NCBI RefSeq assembly: GCF_023091745.1
Contig: NC_068928.1
Location: forward strand, 10,868,001 to 10,932,000
From: Budorcas taxicolor
Lineage: Eukaryota; Chordata; Mammalia; Artiodactyla; Bovidae
DNA: 64,000 nt
Reading direction: 5' to 3'
Position 1 is the stretch's first letter; every line of letters begins with the position of its first letter. Both the position numbers and the translations under genes were made by a program. Positions 52,401 through 63,765 of the stretch are shown here, in pieces. Under the pieces are notes generated by a model. The model was not told the DNA's origin and did not search any database. It saw nothing but the letters and a program-made list of their open reading frames with translations.

Positions 52401-53411
52401 TTTACTCCATGTCCACATTTTCATGTATGGTCGTTAAGCTAGGTTCTTGTCATCTGGGATAGCTATGTGGCATTCTATCATATCCATATAGGCTATGGTC
52501 CTTTAAGAATCATTTTGAGTTGCCTCCCCCCAAAAGAAAACTAGCCTACTTTGTCTAAACTGTTTTTGATAATATAATATCTGTAGCTGCTTCACAAATT
52601 AAGTTTTTAAAAGAAAATCATGTATTTTTTTTCATGTATTCTTAACCTGATTTACTTATATTTTTTTTCCTAAAAGTGGGAATGCTCATTTTGTGTTTTT
52701 TCTAAGTGCCATTTGTATTTAAGTTTTTTACAGTATATAAAAAGGTCAAAGTGTAAATATATACAAAGTACGAAATTGTTTTGCATTGTAAAGTATCAAA
52801 CTTATTTACTAAGGATTCACAATGTGTACATATTTACATTCCTGATTATTCTCTGTAATTCATCTCTTTGATCATGGCTATTCTGCCTTTGAATATACAA
52901 AAAGGGTTTTGGAACATATCCTTCCCCACCTTCCATCTGGAAAAGAGAAGGAAAGAGTCTTACAAAGGTGAATACCTCCAAAGTTCATTCAGTACTTCTC
53001 AAAATGTCTCAAGACTTATGTCTTTGGGAAAATTAAGCCCAGACTGATAAGCTAATGACCATTTTGTGGTGTTACAGTATCTTGTTTTTCTTGAAAGTCA
53101 TTACTGTACGAAAAAACAAATTTAAAAAATTTCTAGTCTGTATTTAAATTGGGTATTGAATGGACTGCTTTTCATCCAGAGAAAACTTTAAAGAGCAACA
53201 CACTCATAAATTGAGTTTTTTAATCATTATTATTTTTATAATTCCTTCATTTCAATATATGGAAATCACCAGTCACAGATGCCGCATAGTTGAACACAAC
53301 TGAGTGATTAACACTTTACATTCATAGATGCTATGGAGTAGGTAACTAGGAGTAGGTAAGAGGTGAAGACTAGAAAAAACTTCTCATGGGTAGTATTGCT
53401 TGCTCAAATTG
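52401..53411. other. No recognised feature
   Basis: AT-rich unclassified sequence, no coding frame of note. Confidence 0.4.
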
Positions 53412-53641
53412 CCTCGTTGTTGTTGGGGGTTTTGTTTTGTTTTGCTTTTAATTTTTGGCTGTGCTGGGTCTTCCTTGTAGCATGCAGGCTTTCTCTAGTT
53501 GTAGTCCACAGGCGTCTCTATTTCTGGCATGTGGGCTTAGTTACCCCGCATGTGAGGTCTTAGTTTTCCTGACCAGGGATCAGACCTGAGTCCCCTGCAT
53601 TGCAAGGCAGATTCTTAACCACTGGATCACCAGGGAAGTCT
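53412..53641 (-). mobile_element. CHR-type SINE
   Basis: TTTTAATTTTTGGCTGTGCT to TGGATCACCAGGGAAGTC. A short CAAATTG direct repeat is seen upstream (near 53405) and downstream (53644). Confidence 0.9.
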
Positions 53642-53647
53642 CCCAAA

Positions 53648-53706
53648 TTGTTAATAATGACTATCATTCATTGAGCCCTTACTCTAATTGACATTGTGCT
53701 AAACAT
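53648..53706 (-). mobile_element. MIR fragment
   Basis: GACTATCATTCATTGAGCCC, then TTGACATTGTGCTAAACATT: reversed MIR 3' part. Confidence 0.55.
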
Positions 53707-53721
53707 TATGACTATATTATA

Positions 53722-54172
53722 TCAAAAGCTATGGTTTTTCCAGTAGTCATGTATGAATGTGAGAGTTGGACCATAAAGAACGCTGAGAGCCGAAGAACTG
53801 ATGCTTTCAAACTGTGGTGCTGGAGAAGATTCTTTGGAGTCCCTTGAATTGCAAGGAGATGAAACCAGTGAGTCCTAAAGGAAATCAGTCCTGAATATTC
53901 ACTGGAAGGGCTGATGCTGAAGCTGAAGCTCCAAAACGTTGCCCACCTGATTTGAAGAGCCGCCTCTTTGGAAAAGACCCTGAAGATGGGTAAGATTGAA
54001 GGCAGGAGGAGAAAGGAATGATAGAGGAGGAGATGGTTGGATGGCATCACCGACTCAATGGACATGAATTTGAGCAAACTCCAGGGATAGTGAAGGACAG
54101 GGAAGCCTGGCGTGCTGCAGTCCATAGAGTTGCAAAGAGTCAGACAGGACTAAGCGACTGAATAGCAACATT
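53722..54172 (+). mobile_element. BovB 3' end, diverged
   Basis: AAAAGCTATGGTTTTTCCAG to GGACTAAGCGACTGAATAGC. More substitutions and small deletions than the copies at 8251 or 44363, so likely older. Confidence 0.92.
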
Positions 54173-54220
54173 TGTGTGTAACATATTATTCTGAAACTTA
54201 GCAGTTTAAAACAACAAATA

Positions 54221-54350
54221 GGGCTTCCCTCGTGGTCCAGTGGTTAAGAGTCCACCTTGCAATGCTGGGGACACTGGTTCAGTCCCTGGACTGGGAAGAT
54301 CCCACGTACCTCAAGGCAACTAAGCCTGTGCGACACAACCACTGAGCTGG
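54221..54350 (+). mobile_element. CHR-type SINE, 3'-deleted
   Basis: GGGCTTCCCTCGTGGTCCAG to GACACAACCACTGAGCTGG, then stops without an A-rich tail. Confidence 0.88.
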
Positions 54351-54904
54351 TAATTAGGAAGAGAATAGGCATCTTTTGTGAAAAACAATATTTAAATGGT
54401 AGTGTATTTAAGTGACCTATTTGGGCAAACCAAATTATCCTAAAACTTTAGGTAACTAATAGAGATGTTGCTACCTGAAAGTGAGATTCAGCCATAACAA
54501 AATCCTTAGATCCATAAGTAACTTTGGAACAGACAATAAACTTTAGGGAGACTGTTAGTGAAAGGCTACAGTATGTTGAAGAAACTGTTACATAAGCATC
54601 GCAATTTTTGATATGTTGCAGGTGAAGGCTTGCAAAAAATTAGGTAATGTTGTAGGAAACTGGAGGGAAGGAAATCCTTAATATATAGTACAAAAAGTTA
54701 AGTAACACTGTTGCCCACAGTAACCAAAATGCAGAAAATGTGAGTAATGAACTGGGTGGTCTAGCTAGGGAGATCTCCAAGCAAAGGTTTCCTTTTGTTG
54801 CTTATAGTAAATGTGAGAGCAGAGAGGTAAACTAAAGGACAAACTGTTAACAGTTTAAACAAAAGGCAAACAGAATTTAATGGTTTTGAGAATTCTCAGC
54901 CTCT
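54351..54904. other. No recognised feature
   Basis: No repeat or exon recognised. Confidence 0.4.
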
Positions 54905-54913
54905 CTAAACAGT

Positions 54914-55451
54914 GTGCGTTCAGTCACTAGGTTGTGTCCGACTCTTTGCCACCCTATAAACTGCAGCACGTCAGGCTTCCCTGTCCTTCACTATCTCTCA
55001 GAGTTTGCTCAAACTCACGTCCATTGAGTTGGTGATGCTATCTAACCATCTCATCCTATGCTGCCCCCTTCTCATTTTGCCTTGAATCTTTCCCAGTATC
55101 AGGGTACTTTCCAATGAGTCAGCACTTCTCAGGTGGTCAAAGTACTGGAACTTCAGCTTCAGCATCAATCCTTCCAAGAAATATTCAGGACAGATTCCTT
55201 TTAAGATTGACTGGTTTGATCTCTTTGCAGTCCAAAGGACTCTCCATCACCACAGTTTGAAAACATCAATTCTTCAGCGCTTAGCCTTCTTTATGGCCCA
55301 AATCTTACATCCATGCATGACTACTGGAAAAACCATAGCTTTGACTATATGGATCTTTGTCAGCAAAAGTGGTGTTTTTGCTTTTTAATATGCTGTCTAG
55401 GTTTGCCATAATTTTCCTTCCAAGGAGCAAGCATCTTTTAATTTCATATGG
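54914..55451 (-). mobile_element. BovB 3' end
   Basis: TTCAGTCACTAGGTTGTGTC to AAGCATCTTTTAATTTCATA. Diverged target duplication TAAACAGTG (54905-54913) / TAAACAATG (55452-55460). Confidence 0.93.
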
Positions 55452-55460
55452 TAAACAATG

Positions 55461-56429
55461 CTAAAAATAAGATGTACCTTCTGAGCTACAAATCCAGGGC
55501 ACTTTTAGTACATGGTCTTAAGACAAAGCAAAGAGTATGATTGCAAAATCTTTACCTAAAGTCTCAGAAAGATGGAAGGTTGTGCATCAGAATACTGTTT
55601 GGTCCTCTAAGAAGATTAAAGGTGTTTCACACAGTCTCTCAAGAAAATGATTAAGGACCTAGGAAGTATAAGGGCACTGTCTGTCAGTCATCTCATCAGA
55701 AGCCCAAGGGAGAGAATGACTTATCTGGAAGATATTTGTAGGTGTGACTTTTATCTAGTGGAGTGGGCCCCAATAACATTCATGTAAGACTCATAGCATT
55801 TAAAAAATAAATACTTATGCAGAGACATTGCCAGAAACATCCATATCCCTTGGACTGAAAGGGATATAGAAAGCAAAGCGAAAAGAACCCTTTGGACCCT
55901 CAAAGTTCCACTGGCAAGAAGTAGGCTGAGACAGTAAACATGGGCTATCTCTCATTATAAAAGGGCGTGTCGGGGGATGACTCAGGGGTCAGAACCAAGA
56001 CTCCAGAATATGGATCTGAGAGCCAGGGAGAATTACTCCCAGGTTTTGAGACTTAATTAAGGTTTGTTCAACATTTGTTCAGCTGGATTTCAGAACTATA
56101 ATGGGCCAGTGACTGCCATGTGCCTGCCATTTTCCCTCTCTTTGAATAGGATTGTCTGTATCGGTTACCCTGTTACACCTGACTCACCATTGTGTGCTGG
56201 GTGTATGGAGGAGCACGTAAGTTGTCATTTAGTTTCACAGTGGGAGAGGAACTATATTCAAGGAGCTGTATTTAAGGAACTACACTCAAGGAGCCTCAAG
56301 GAGTGATGAGGAGATGTTGGATTTCAAGCTGACACTATGATGAGATGAGACTTTTGATGACTTGGGGAGGAAGTGAGTGTATTTTGCATGTGGGAGGAAT
56401 ATGAATCACGAGACCAGAGGATGGACTGT
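55461..56429. other. No recognised feature
   Basis: Unclassified. An 80-codon plus frame (56064-56306) has a cysteine-bearing segment but no recognised family. Confidence 0.4.
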
Positions 56430-56995
56430 GGTAGCCAGCCCCCAAGGTAGTTCTCAATTATCCTTGCCTCCTGGTATTCACACCCTTGCGTAGCCCCTCC
56501 CCCGAACACACACACACTCTATCACAGTTGGTCTTTGTGAGCAACCTCATGTGCCAGAAATGATATACGTTACTTCTGAGAATAGGTTATTAAAAAGACT
56601 TCAGCTTCCATCCTGGCCTCTCTCTCCATCTCCATCTCCATCTCTTGGATAACTCCCTGTTGGAGAAGCAAGCTGCCATGTTGTATATAGCTCTAAGGAG
56701 AAGGCCACCTGGAAGAATACTCAAGCCTCTGGCCAATGGCCAGCTAGAAGCTATGTCCTGCCAACAACCATGTGAGTCAACTAGGAAATCAATCCTCCAG
56801 CCATACGCTAGCCTTGAGATGACTGCAGCTCCAGCCAATATCTTGACTGCAACCTTATGAGAGACCATGAGCCAGAACCACCTGGTTAAGTCACTCTCAT
56901 AAACTTCAGGAACTGGGTAAGATAATGAAATGTTTGTTATTTTAAGCTGTGAAGTTTCAAGGTAATTTATTATGCAGCAATGGATAACAAACACA
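56430..56995 (+). mobile_element. MLT1-like MaLR LTR, plus strand
   Basis: GTGGTAGCCAGCCCCCAAGG, AGAGACCATGAGCCAGAACC, TTGTTATTTTAAGCTGTGAA, then ATTATGCAGCAATGGATAAC are in the order of an MLT1-type solitary LTR. The 134-codon minus frame within it is chance. No retroviral genes are attached. Confidence 0.75.
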
Positions 56996-57451
56996 CCAAG
57001 AGCCAGGACTTGCCAGCAGAAACGGAGACCACCAAGGGAGGGGCTGTCTATCTGCAGCTGGAGTCACAAAAAAAAGGTGCAGCCACTTCTGGAGACACTG
57101 CCTGAAGCACAAGGAGAAGGAAAGACCTACTCTCTCCACGGCCCCTACGTCTCACCTCTGCCTCCATTGGCCAAACCAAACCACAAGGAAATCGATAAGG
57201 GAGCCTGAAAAGTGTCATTTGCAAGCAGCAACCTCTTGCAATACAGAAAAAGGGCAGAGGAAGAAAAGGAACTTAGTCTGAAAACAAATAGGCAAATTTC
57301 CAGCACAACCAAGGACCTTTTTCACATGGAATTCCCAATACACTCTTCAGAAACATGACCTTAAACTCCAGTTTGGGAAATAATGGCCTAAATGGGTCTT
57401 CCCCAAATCTCTGCAAGCTCAAATCTTAGACATCAATTATTATCCGCGTTA
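56996..57451. other. No recognised feature
   Basis: Unclassified sequence; a 78-codon plus frame without recognisable domain. Confidence 0.4.
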
Positions 57452-57737
57452 TTTTATTCACTTATTTATGTTTGGCTACACTGGGTCTTCATTGCTGCCT
57501 GAGGGCTTTCTCTAGTTATGGCAAGCAGATGTTAATCTCTGGTTGCAGTGGTCGGGGTTATCGTGGTGGTTTCTCTTGTTGCAGAGCACAGGCTCTAGGG
57601 CGTGCAGGCTTTAGTAGTTGTGGCTTGGCTGGGGTTTAGTTTCTTCTCCACATGCGGAATCTTCCCGGATCAGGGATCAAACCTGTGTCCCCTGCCTTGG
57701 CAGGTGGATTCTTAACCATTGAACCACCGGGTAAGCC
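57452..57737 (-). mobile_element. CHR-type SINE, near full length
   Basis: ATTCACTTATTTATGTTTGG to TGAACCACCGGGTAAGCCC, about 285 bp, with TTATCC present on both sides (57440 and 57739). Confidence 0.92.
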
Positions 57738-57744
57738 CTTATCC

Positions 57745-58473
57745 ACTTAAATGCAAAGTCTTTCTCTGCTAACCTTGTTCCTTATTACCCGGGGTAGCTT
57801 CATCTTCTTTCAATTCTACAACATTTAATCTATACCCAGTTAAGGTATTTTCAAACACAACTTACAGTTATTTAGTGCATGTCTTATTGTCTGACATTAA
57901 TAAGCTTCTTGAGGATCAGATCTGTTTCTAATATACTCTTGCATCTTGCCCTCAACATCATAACACATAGTACAGAACCTTGCTCATAGTAAATATCAGT
58001 AGGTATTAAGTGAATGAATGAGTGAATGTCAAAGTCAGTGGTAGAAATGCTATGAAACTGTTACCTTCTTCTATTATTAGTATCAATATTAAATCCTCTT
58101 CGTTCTTAGAACCAAGAGATTCCAGAATAACCTTCCTATTTTCTTGGCTGGTTACATCCTTTGAACTCCTTTGAACCCTTTCTTGGGTGAACAGAACAAT
58201 AATATTGCAAACCGGTTTGTGTCTTGCCAGGAATAATTATTCTGTGAGACCAAAGTCCTGCCTGGAACCTTTTAACAGGAGGAGCAGGTTCAGTAAACTG
58301 TACTTGTTTCCTCTCTCAACTTTGAGAAAAATCATCTGCTCAGTAAGAAAAGAATGCTCAGCATTTTGCAAAAGTGATTTCCTCTACTTCCCTGTCTTCC
58401 TTGCCGATGCCTTAATAAAGAGAATAAATGTGAAACAGAAAGCATGTTTTCAGATAAACTCCTTTAATTAGTT
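57745..58473. other. No recognised feature
   Basis: No repeat named. The 94-codon plus frame 58187-58471 is basic and cysteine-containing without a recognised domain. Confidence 0.35.
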
Positions 58474-58826
58474 CAGGCCTCTTCACTTCCTGCCTGGATT
58501 ACCACCATGCCCCCCACAAGTCTCTTGGCATCTTCTTTCTAAAAACAAATCTAGCTTGGCACTCTCATGTTTAAAGTTTTCAATCATTATTAATTCTCTT
58601 CTGGACTAAATCCAAACTCTTCATGCTTTGGCCTTGAGGGTTCCTTTTTTAGCCAAATCTTTTCTTACCAACACCAGGCTTTCCAGCCTTCCCCTGTGCC
58701 TTCTGTCTCTCTCCATCCCCTCTCACCTGCATTTCTAGTTCAACCCACTCATCCTTTAAGATTTAGTTTCAACTGTCCCTCCTGGAGGTTTGTCCTGAGC
58801 TCCTCTTAGTAGATTAGCATAGTTTA
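58474..58826 (+). mobile_element. L2 LINE 3' fragment
   Basis: TCTTCACTTCCTGCCTGGAT, AAATCTAGCTTGGCACTCTC, AAATCCAAACTCTTCATGCT, CCTTGAGGGTTCC and TCCTGGAGGTTTGTCCTGAG follow the order of an L2 3' end in plus orientation. Confidence 0.75.
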
Positions 58827-58839
58827 TGGACCTCTTTGG

Positions 58840-59045
58840 GCTTCCCAGGTGGCTCAGTGGTAAAGAATCCACCTGCCAAGCAGGAGATGCAGGTTTGATC
58901 CCTGGGACGGGAAGATCTCCTGAAGCAGGAAATGGGCAACCCACTCCAATATTCTTGCCTGGAAAATTCCATGGACAGAGGAGCCTGCAGACTACTGTAT
59001 GGGGTCACAAAAGAGTTGGACACAACTTAATGACTAAACAACACA
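58840..59045 (+). mobile_element. Bov-tA SINE
   Basis: GGCTTCCCAGGTGGCTCAGT to CAACTTAATGACTAAACAAC. The perfect 11-bp target duplication GACCTCTTTGG lies at 58829-58839 and 59046-59056. Confidence 0.95.
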
Positions 59046-59056
59046 GACCTCTTTGG

Positions 59057-59098
59057 CCGTAGGCAAGTTGCTCTTTAAGCCTCAGCATTCCAATCTAG
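59057..59098 (+). mobile_element. MIR, part 1
   Basis: CGTAGGCAAGTTGCTCTTTA, then AGCCTCAGCATTCCAATCTA: MIR core, interrupted by a Bov-tA fragment and later by BovB. Confidence 0.7.
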
Positions 59099-59235
59099 GG
59101 ATCCCTGGAGCAGGAAATGGCAACCCATTCCAGTATCCTTGCCTGGAAAAGCTCATGGACAGAGGAGCCTGGTGGGCTGCAGTCCATGGAGCCGCAAAGA
59201 GTTGGGCATGACTGAGTGACTAACACTTACTTATC
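59099..59235 (+). mobile_element. Bov-tA, headless, in MIR
   Basis: GGATCCCTGGAGCAGGAAAT to GACTGAGTGACTAACACTTA. Target duplication CCAATCTAG at 59090-59098 and 59236-59244. Confidence 0.93.
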
Positions 59236-59323
59236 CCAATCTAGAAAACTGGAATAATATATCAGTAGTGTGTACTTACCTCAGAAGCTTGTGGCAAGGA
59301 TTATATAGATAATTAATGCAAAA
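59236..59323 (+). mobile_element. MIR, part 2
   Basis: CTAGAAAACTGGAATAATAT, TACTTACCTCAGAAGCTTGT, GGATTATATAGATAATTAAT: the MIR core resumes. Confidence 0.75.
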
Positions 59324-59629
59324 TTAATGTGACAAAATGACAAAATGTGGTCTACTGGAGAAGGGAATGGCAAACCACTTCAGTATTCTTGCCTTGAGAA
59401 CCCCATGAACACTATGAAAAGGCAAAAAGATAGGACACTGAAAGATGAACTCCCCAGGTCAGTAGATGCCCAATATGCAACTGGAGATCCATGGAGAAAT
59501 AACTCCAGAAAGAATGAAGAGACGGAGCCAAAGTAAAAACAACAACCAATTGTGGATGTGACTGGTGATGGAAGCAAAGTCTGATGCTGTAAAGAGCAAT
59601 ATTGAATAGGAACCTGGAATGTTAGGTCC

Positions 59630-60208
59630 ATGAATCAAGGCAAATTGGAAGTGGTCAAACAGGAGATGGCAAGAGTGAACGTCAACATTCTAGGAATCAG
59701 CGAACTAAAATGGACTGGAATGGGTGAATTTAACTCAGATGACCATTATATCTACTACTGGGGGCAAGAATCCCTTAGAAGAAATGGAGTAGCCATCATA
59801 GTCAACAAAAGAGTCCAAAATGTAGTACTTGGATACAGTCTCAAAAATGACAGAATGATCTCTGTTCGTTTCCAAGGCAAACCATTCAATATCATGGTAA
59901 TCCAAGTCTGTGCCCCAACTAGTAACGCTGAAGAAGCTGAAGTTGAACTGTTCCATGAAGACCTACAAAACCTTCTAGGACTAATACCCAAAAAAGATGT
60001 CCTTTTCATTATAGGGTACTGGAATGGAAAAGTAGGAAGTCAAGAAACACCTGGAGTAAAAGGCAAATTTGGCCTTGGAGTACAGAATGAAGCAGGGCAA
60101 TGGCTAATAGAGTTTTGCCAAGAGAACACACTGGTCATAGCAAACACCCTCTTACAACACCACCAGAGAAGACTCTACACATGGACATCACCATATGGTC
60201 AATACTGA
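59630..60208 (+). pseudogene. BovB endonuclease domain, inactivated
   Basis: 192-codon open frame for the AP-endonuclease-like domain that nicks target DNA. GISELKW near residues 22-28 holds the expected Glu. The usual Asp of the GDWN-type motif is replaced by Tyr (residue 130, codon at 60017-60019; the motif reads GYWN). The frame stops at TGA (60206-60208) inside the domain, before the conserved SDH motif that is still encoded around 60293-60305 further on. The stop and the lost catalytic residue each suffice for inactivity. Confidence 0.9.
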
Positions 60209-60952
60209 AATCAGATTGATTATATTCTTTGTAGCCAAAGATGGTGAGGCTCTATATAGTCAGCAAAAACAAGAACAGGAGCTGACTGTGGCTCAGATCA
60301 TGAACTCCTTATTGCCAAATTCAGACTTAAATTGAAGAAAGCAGGGAAAACCCCTAGACCACTCAGGTATGACCTAAATCAAATCTCTATGATTATACAG
60401 TGGAGGTGAGAAATAGATTCAAGGGATTAGCTCTGATAGAGTTCCTGATGAACTATGGATGGAGGTTTGTGACATTGTACAGGAGGCAGGGATCAGGGCC
60501 ATCCCCAAGAAAAAGAAATACAAAAAGGCAAAATGGTTGTTTGAGGAGGTCTTACAATAGCTGTGAAAAGAAGAGAAGTGAAAAGCAAAGGAAGAAAGGA
60601 AAGATATACCCATATGAATGCAGAGTTCCAAAGAATAGCAAGAAGAGATAAGAAAGCCTTCCTCAGTGATCAATGCAAAGAAATAGAGGAAAACAATAGA
60701 ATGGGAAAGATTAGAATCTCTTCAAGAAAATTAAAGATACCAAGGGAACATTTCATGCAAAAATGGGCTCAATGAAGGACAGAAACAGTATGGACCTAAC
60801 AGAAGCAGAAGGTATTAAGAAGAGGTGGCAAGAATACACAGAAGAACTACACAAAAAAGATCTAAACGACCCAGATAATCACAATGGTGTGATCACTCAC
60901 CTAGAGCCAGATCCTGGAATGCGAAGTCAAGTGGGCCTTAGGAAGCATCAAT

Positions 60953-61849
60953 ATGAAAAAAGCTAGTGGAGGTGATGGAATTCCAGTTGAGCTGTTTCAA
61001 ATCCTCAAAGATGATGCTGTGAAAGTGCTACAATCAATATGCCAGCAAATTTGGAAAACTCAGCAGTGGCCACAGGACTGGAAAAGGTCCATTTTCATTC
61101 CAATCCCAAAGAATGCTCAAACTACCACACAATTGCACTCATCTCACACGCTAGTAAAGTCATGCTCAAAATTCTCCAAGCCAGGCTTCAACAGTACATG
61201 AAGTCTGAAGTTCCAGATGTTCAAGCTGGTTTTAGAAAAGGCAGAGGAACCAGAAATCAAATTGCCAACATCCGCTGGATCATATAAAAAGCAAGAGAGT
61301 TCCAGAAAAGCATCTACTTCTGCTTCATTGACTATGCCATCCCCTTTGATTGTGTGGATCACAACAACTGTGGAAAATTCTGAAAGAGATGGGAATAACA
61401 GACCACCTTACCTGCCTCTGAGAAATCTGTATGCAGGTCAGGAAACAACAGTTAGAACTGGACATGGAATAACAAACTGGTTCCAAATTGGGAAAGGAGT
61501 ATGTCAAGGCTGTATATCATCACCCTGCTTATTTAACTTCTATGCAGAGTACATCATGAGAAATGCTGGACTGGAGGAACCACAAGCTGGAATGAAGATT
61601 GCTGGGAGAAATATCAATAACCTCAGATATGCAGATGACACCACCCTTATGGCAGAAAGCAAAGAAGAACTAAAGAGCTTCTTGATGAAAGTGAAAGAGG
61701 AGAATGAAAAAGTTGGCTTAAAGCTCAACATTCAGAAAACGAAGATCATGGCATCTGGTCCCATCCCTTCATGGGAAATAGATGGGGAAACAGTGGAAAC
61801 AGTGACAGACCTTATTTTTGGGGGGCTCCAAAATCACTGCAGATGGTGA
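60953..61849 (+). pseudogene. BovB reverse transcriptase, frameshifted
   Basis: RT domain in pieces: the entry segment (60953-61201), a shifted overlapping segment (61039-61287), and 61217-61849, which includes NLRYADDTT with YADD at 61628-61639. The catalytic motif survives, but small insertions/deletions break the frame (for example near 61105-61110, near 61330-61380, and in a G run near 61820). Confidence 0.9.
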
Positions 61850-62418
61850 CTGCAGCCATGAAATTAAAAGACACTTACTGCTTGGAAGAAAAGTTATGAC
61901 TAACCTAGACAGCATATTCAAAAGCAGAGACATTACTTTGCCAACAAAGGTCTGTCTAGTCAAGGCTATGGTTTTACCAATAGTCATGTATGGATGTGAG
62001 AATTGGATTATAATGAAAGCTGGGTGCTGAAGAATTGATGCTTTTGAACTGTGGTGTTGGAGATGACTCTTCAGAGTCCCTTGGACTGCATGGAAATCCA
62101 GCCAGTCCATCCTAAAGGAATATTCTGAATATTCATTGGAAGGACTGATATTGAAGCTAAAATTCCAATACTTTAGCCACCTGCTGTGAAGAACTGACTC
62201 ATTTGAAAAGACCCTAATGCTGGGAAAGATTGAAGGCGGAAGGAGAAGGGGACAACATAGGATGAGACGGTTGGATGGTATCACTGACTCAATGGACATG
62301 AGTTTGAGTAAACTCCGGGAGTTGGTGATGGACAGGGAGGCCTGGCATGCTGCAGTCCATGGGGTCTCATAGTCGGACACAACTGAGAGACTGAACTGAA
62401 CTCAACTGAACTGAACTG

Positions 62419-62470
62419 AATGCAAATACTTAGCACAGTGCTTGACATATATTAAGTATTGCATATTAGG
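62419..62470 (+). mobile_element. MIR, part 3
   Basis: AATACTTAGCACAGTGCTTG, then ACATATATTAAGTATTGC is the MIR 3' end, continuous with 59323 once BovB is removed. Confidence 0.8.
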
Positions 62471-62809
62471 TGATAAAATCATACCAGCTATTTAATCTGA
62501 TCTCTTTCATTAGGTTTGAGGAAACAGACATCCAGAGGAGTCAAAGACTATCTCAAGTGGAATAAAGATGGGGGAGGGAGATATCTGATTCACTTATGAA
62601 GGTTCACAATTCTAATTTCAAAGTAAGGAAATTAGAGGGAACTGACTTCAAATTTAACATTAAAATAAAACATTTATGGAGAAATAGACAAGGTTGAGAG
62701 AATGTACTACTAAGAAAATGGCCAGTCAGGGCAACTTTCAAGATAATTCAGGATATTTAAGGTTTAGAACTAATAAGTTTTCTTATTGTCTCAACTTGCT
62801 GATTTACTA
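62471..62809. other. No recognised feature
   Basis: Unclassified sequence. Confidence 0.4.
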
Positions 62810-63140
62810 TTGTTGTTCAGTTGCTCAGTCCTGTGGACTCTTTGTGACCCCATGGACTGCACCACGCCAGGCTTCCCCATCCTTCACTATCTCCTGGAGG
62901 TTGCTCAAACTCTTGTCCATTGAGTCAGTGATGCCATCCAACTGTCTCATCCTCTGTTGCCCCCTTCTCCTCCCGCCTTCAATCTTTCCCAGCATCAAGG
63001 TCAACAATGGGTTGGTTCTTTGCATCAGGTGACCTAAGTATTTGAGCTTCAGTTTCAGCATCAGTCCTTCCAATGAATATTCAGGGTTGATTTCCTTTAG
63101 GAATGTCTAGTTTGATCGCCTTGCAGTCCAAGGGTATCTC
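62810..63140 (-). mobile_element. BovB 3' end
   Basis: TTGTTGTTCAGTTGCTCAGT to TTGCAGTCCAAGGGTATCTC; an internal deletion removes part of the usual AAGGTCTTTTCCAATGAG block. Confidence 0.92.
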
Positions 63141-63339
63141 TTTATTTCTACCTTCAACTAAGTAGTGTCTGTGCATTCACTAAATAAAATAGTTTGTGAT
63201 GCCTCAGCGTTTTGTTTTCTATTGAATTAAGTACAACATTAAACCATTAACATGACCTTAAGAAAATCAATATTGTCCCCAGGCTGAAGACCATTCTTTC
63301 CACAACTTAACTGGTCCTTAGCTTTAGCTTTTGACTGTA

Positions 63340-63530
63340 AGCTTGTATTATCCACCACAGTAGCACTAGCTACATGTGGCTATTAGGCACTTGAAATGCG
63401 ACTAAACTGAAATGTGCTATAAGTGAAAATATAATACATGAAGATTTTAATGTTTTGATTAAAAAACAATATCCCAATAATAATTTTTATGTTGACTACA
63501 TGTGAAATAATAATATTTATGTTATATTAG
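63340..63530. mobile_element. Old DNA transposon relic (hAT-like)
   Basis: CACTAGCTACATGTGGCTAT, then GGCACTTGAAATGCGACTAA and ACTGAAATGTGCTATAAGTG follow an old mammalian non-autonomous DNA transposon; exact family not assigned. Confidence 0.5.
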
Positions 63531-63540
63531 GGTAAATAGA

Positions 63541-63765
63541 GTGTGTGCATGTTAAGTCACTTTAGTCATGTACTACTCTTTGCGACCCTATAGACTGTAG
63601 CCCACCAGGCTTCTCTGTCCATGGGATTCTCCAGGCAAGAATACTGGAGTGGGTTTCTATGCTCTCCTCCAGGGGATCTTCCAGACCCAGGGATTGAACC
63701 TGCGTCTCCTGTGACTGCTGCATTGAAAGCGAATTCTTTACTGCTGAGCCATGGGGGAAACCCAA
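63541..63765 (-). mobile_element. Bov-tA SINE
   Basis: GCATGTTAAGTCACTTTAGT to GCTGAGCCATGGGGGAAACC, with a small insertion near the head (CTCCTGTGACTGCTGCATTG). Confidence 0.92.

Larger units (their letters stand above)
59324..62418 (+). mobile_element. BovB LINE, near full length (3.1 kb)
   Basis: The most complete BovB here: leader, endonuclease, reverse transcriptase and C-terminal region in order, ending in CTGAACTGAACTGA units. AATGCAAAAT (59314-59323) and AATGCAAATA (62419-62428) are the target duplication, within a MIR. The exact 5' border is uncertain because the family's full 5' leader was not verified. Frameshifts and stops make it inactive. Confidence 0.93.

Noticed and set aside
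51995..52462. 155-codon plus-strand frame
   Set aside because: It crosses MIR, CHR, a TA repeat and a Bov-tA head; not a gene.
56590..56994. 134-codon minus frame
   Set aside because: Lies inside an MLT1-like LTR in antisense; no known domain.
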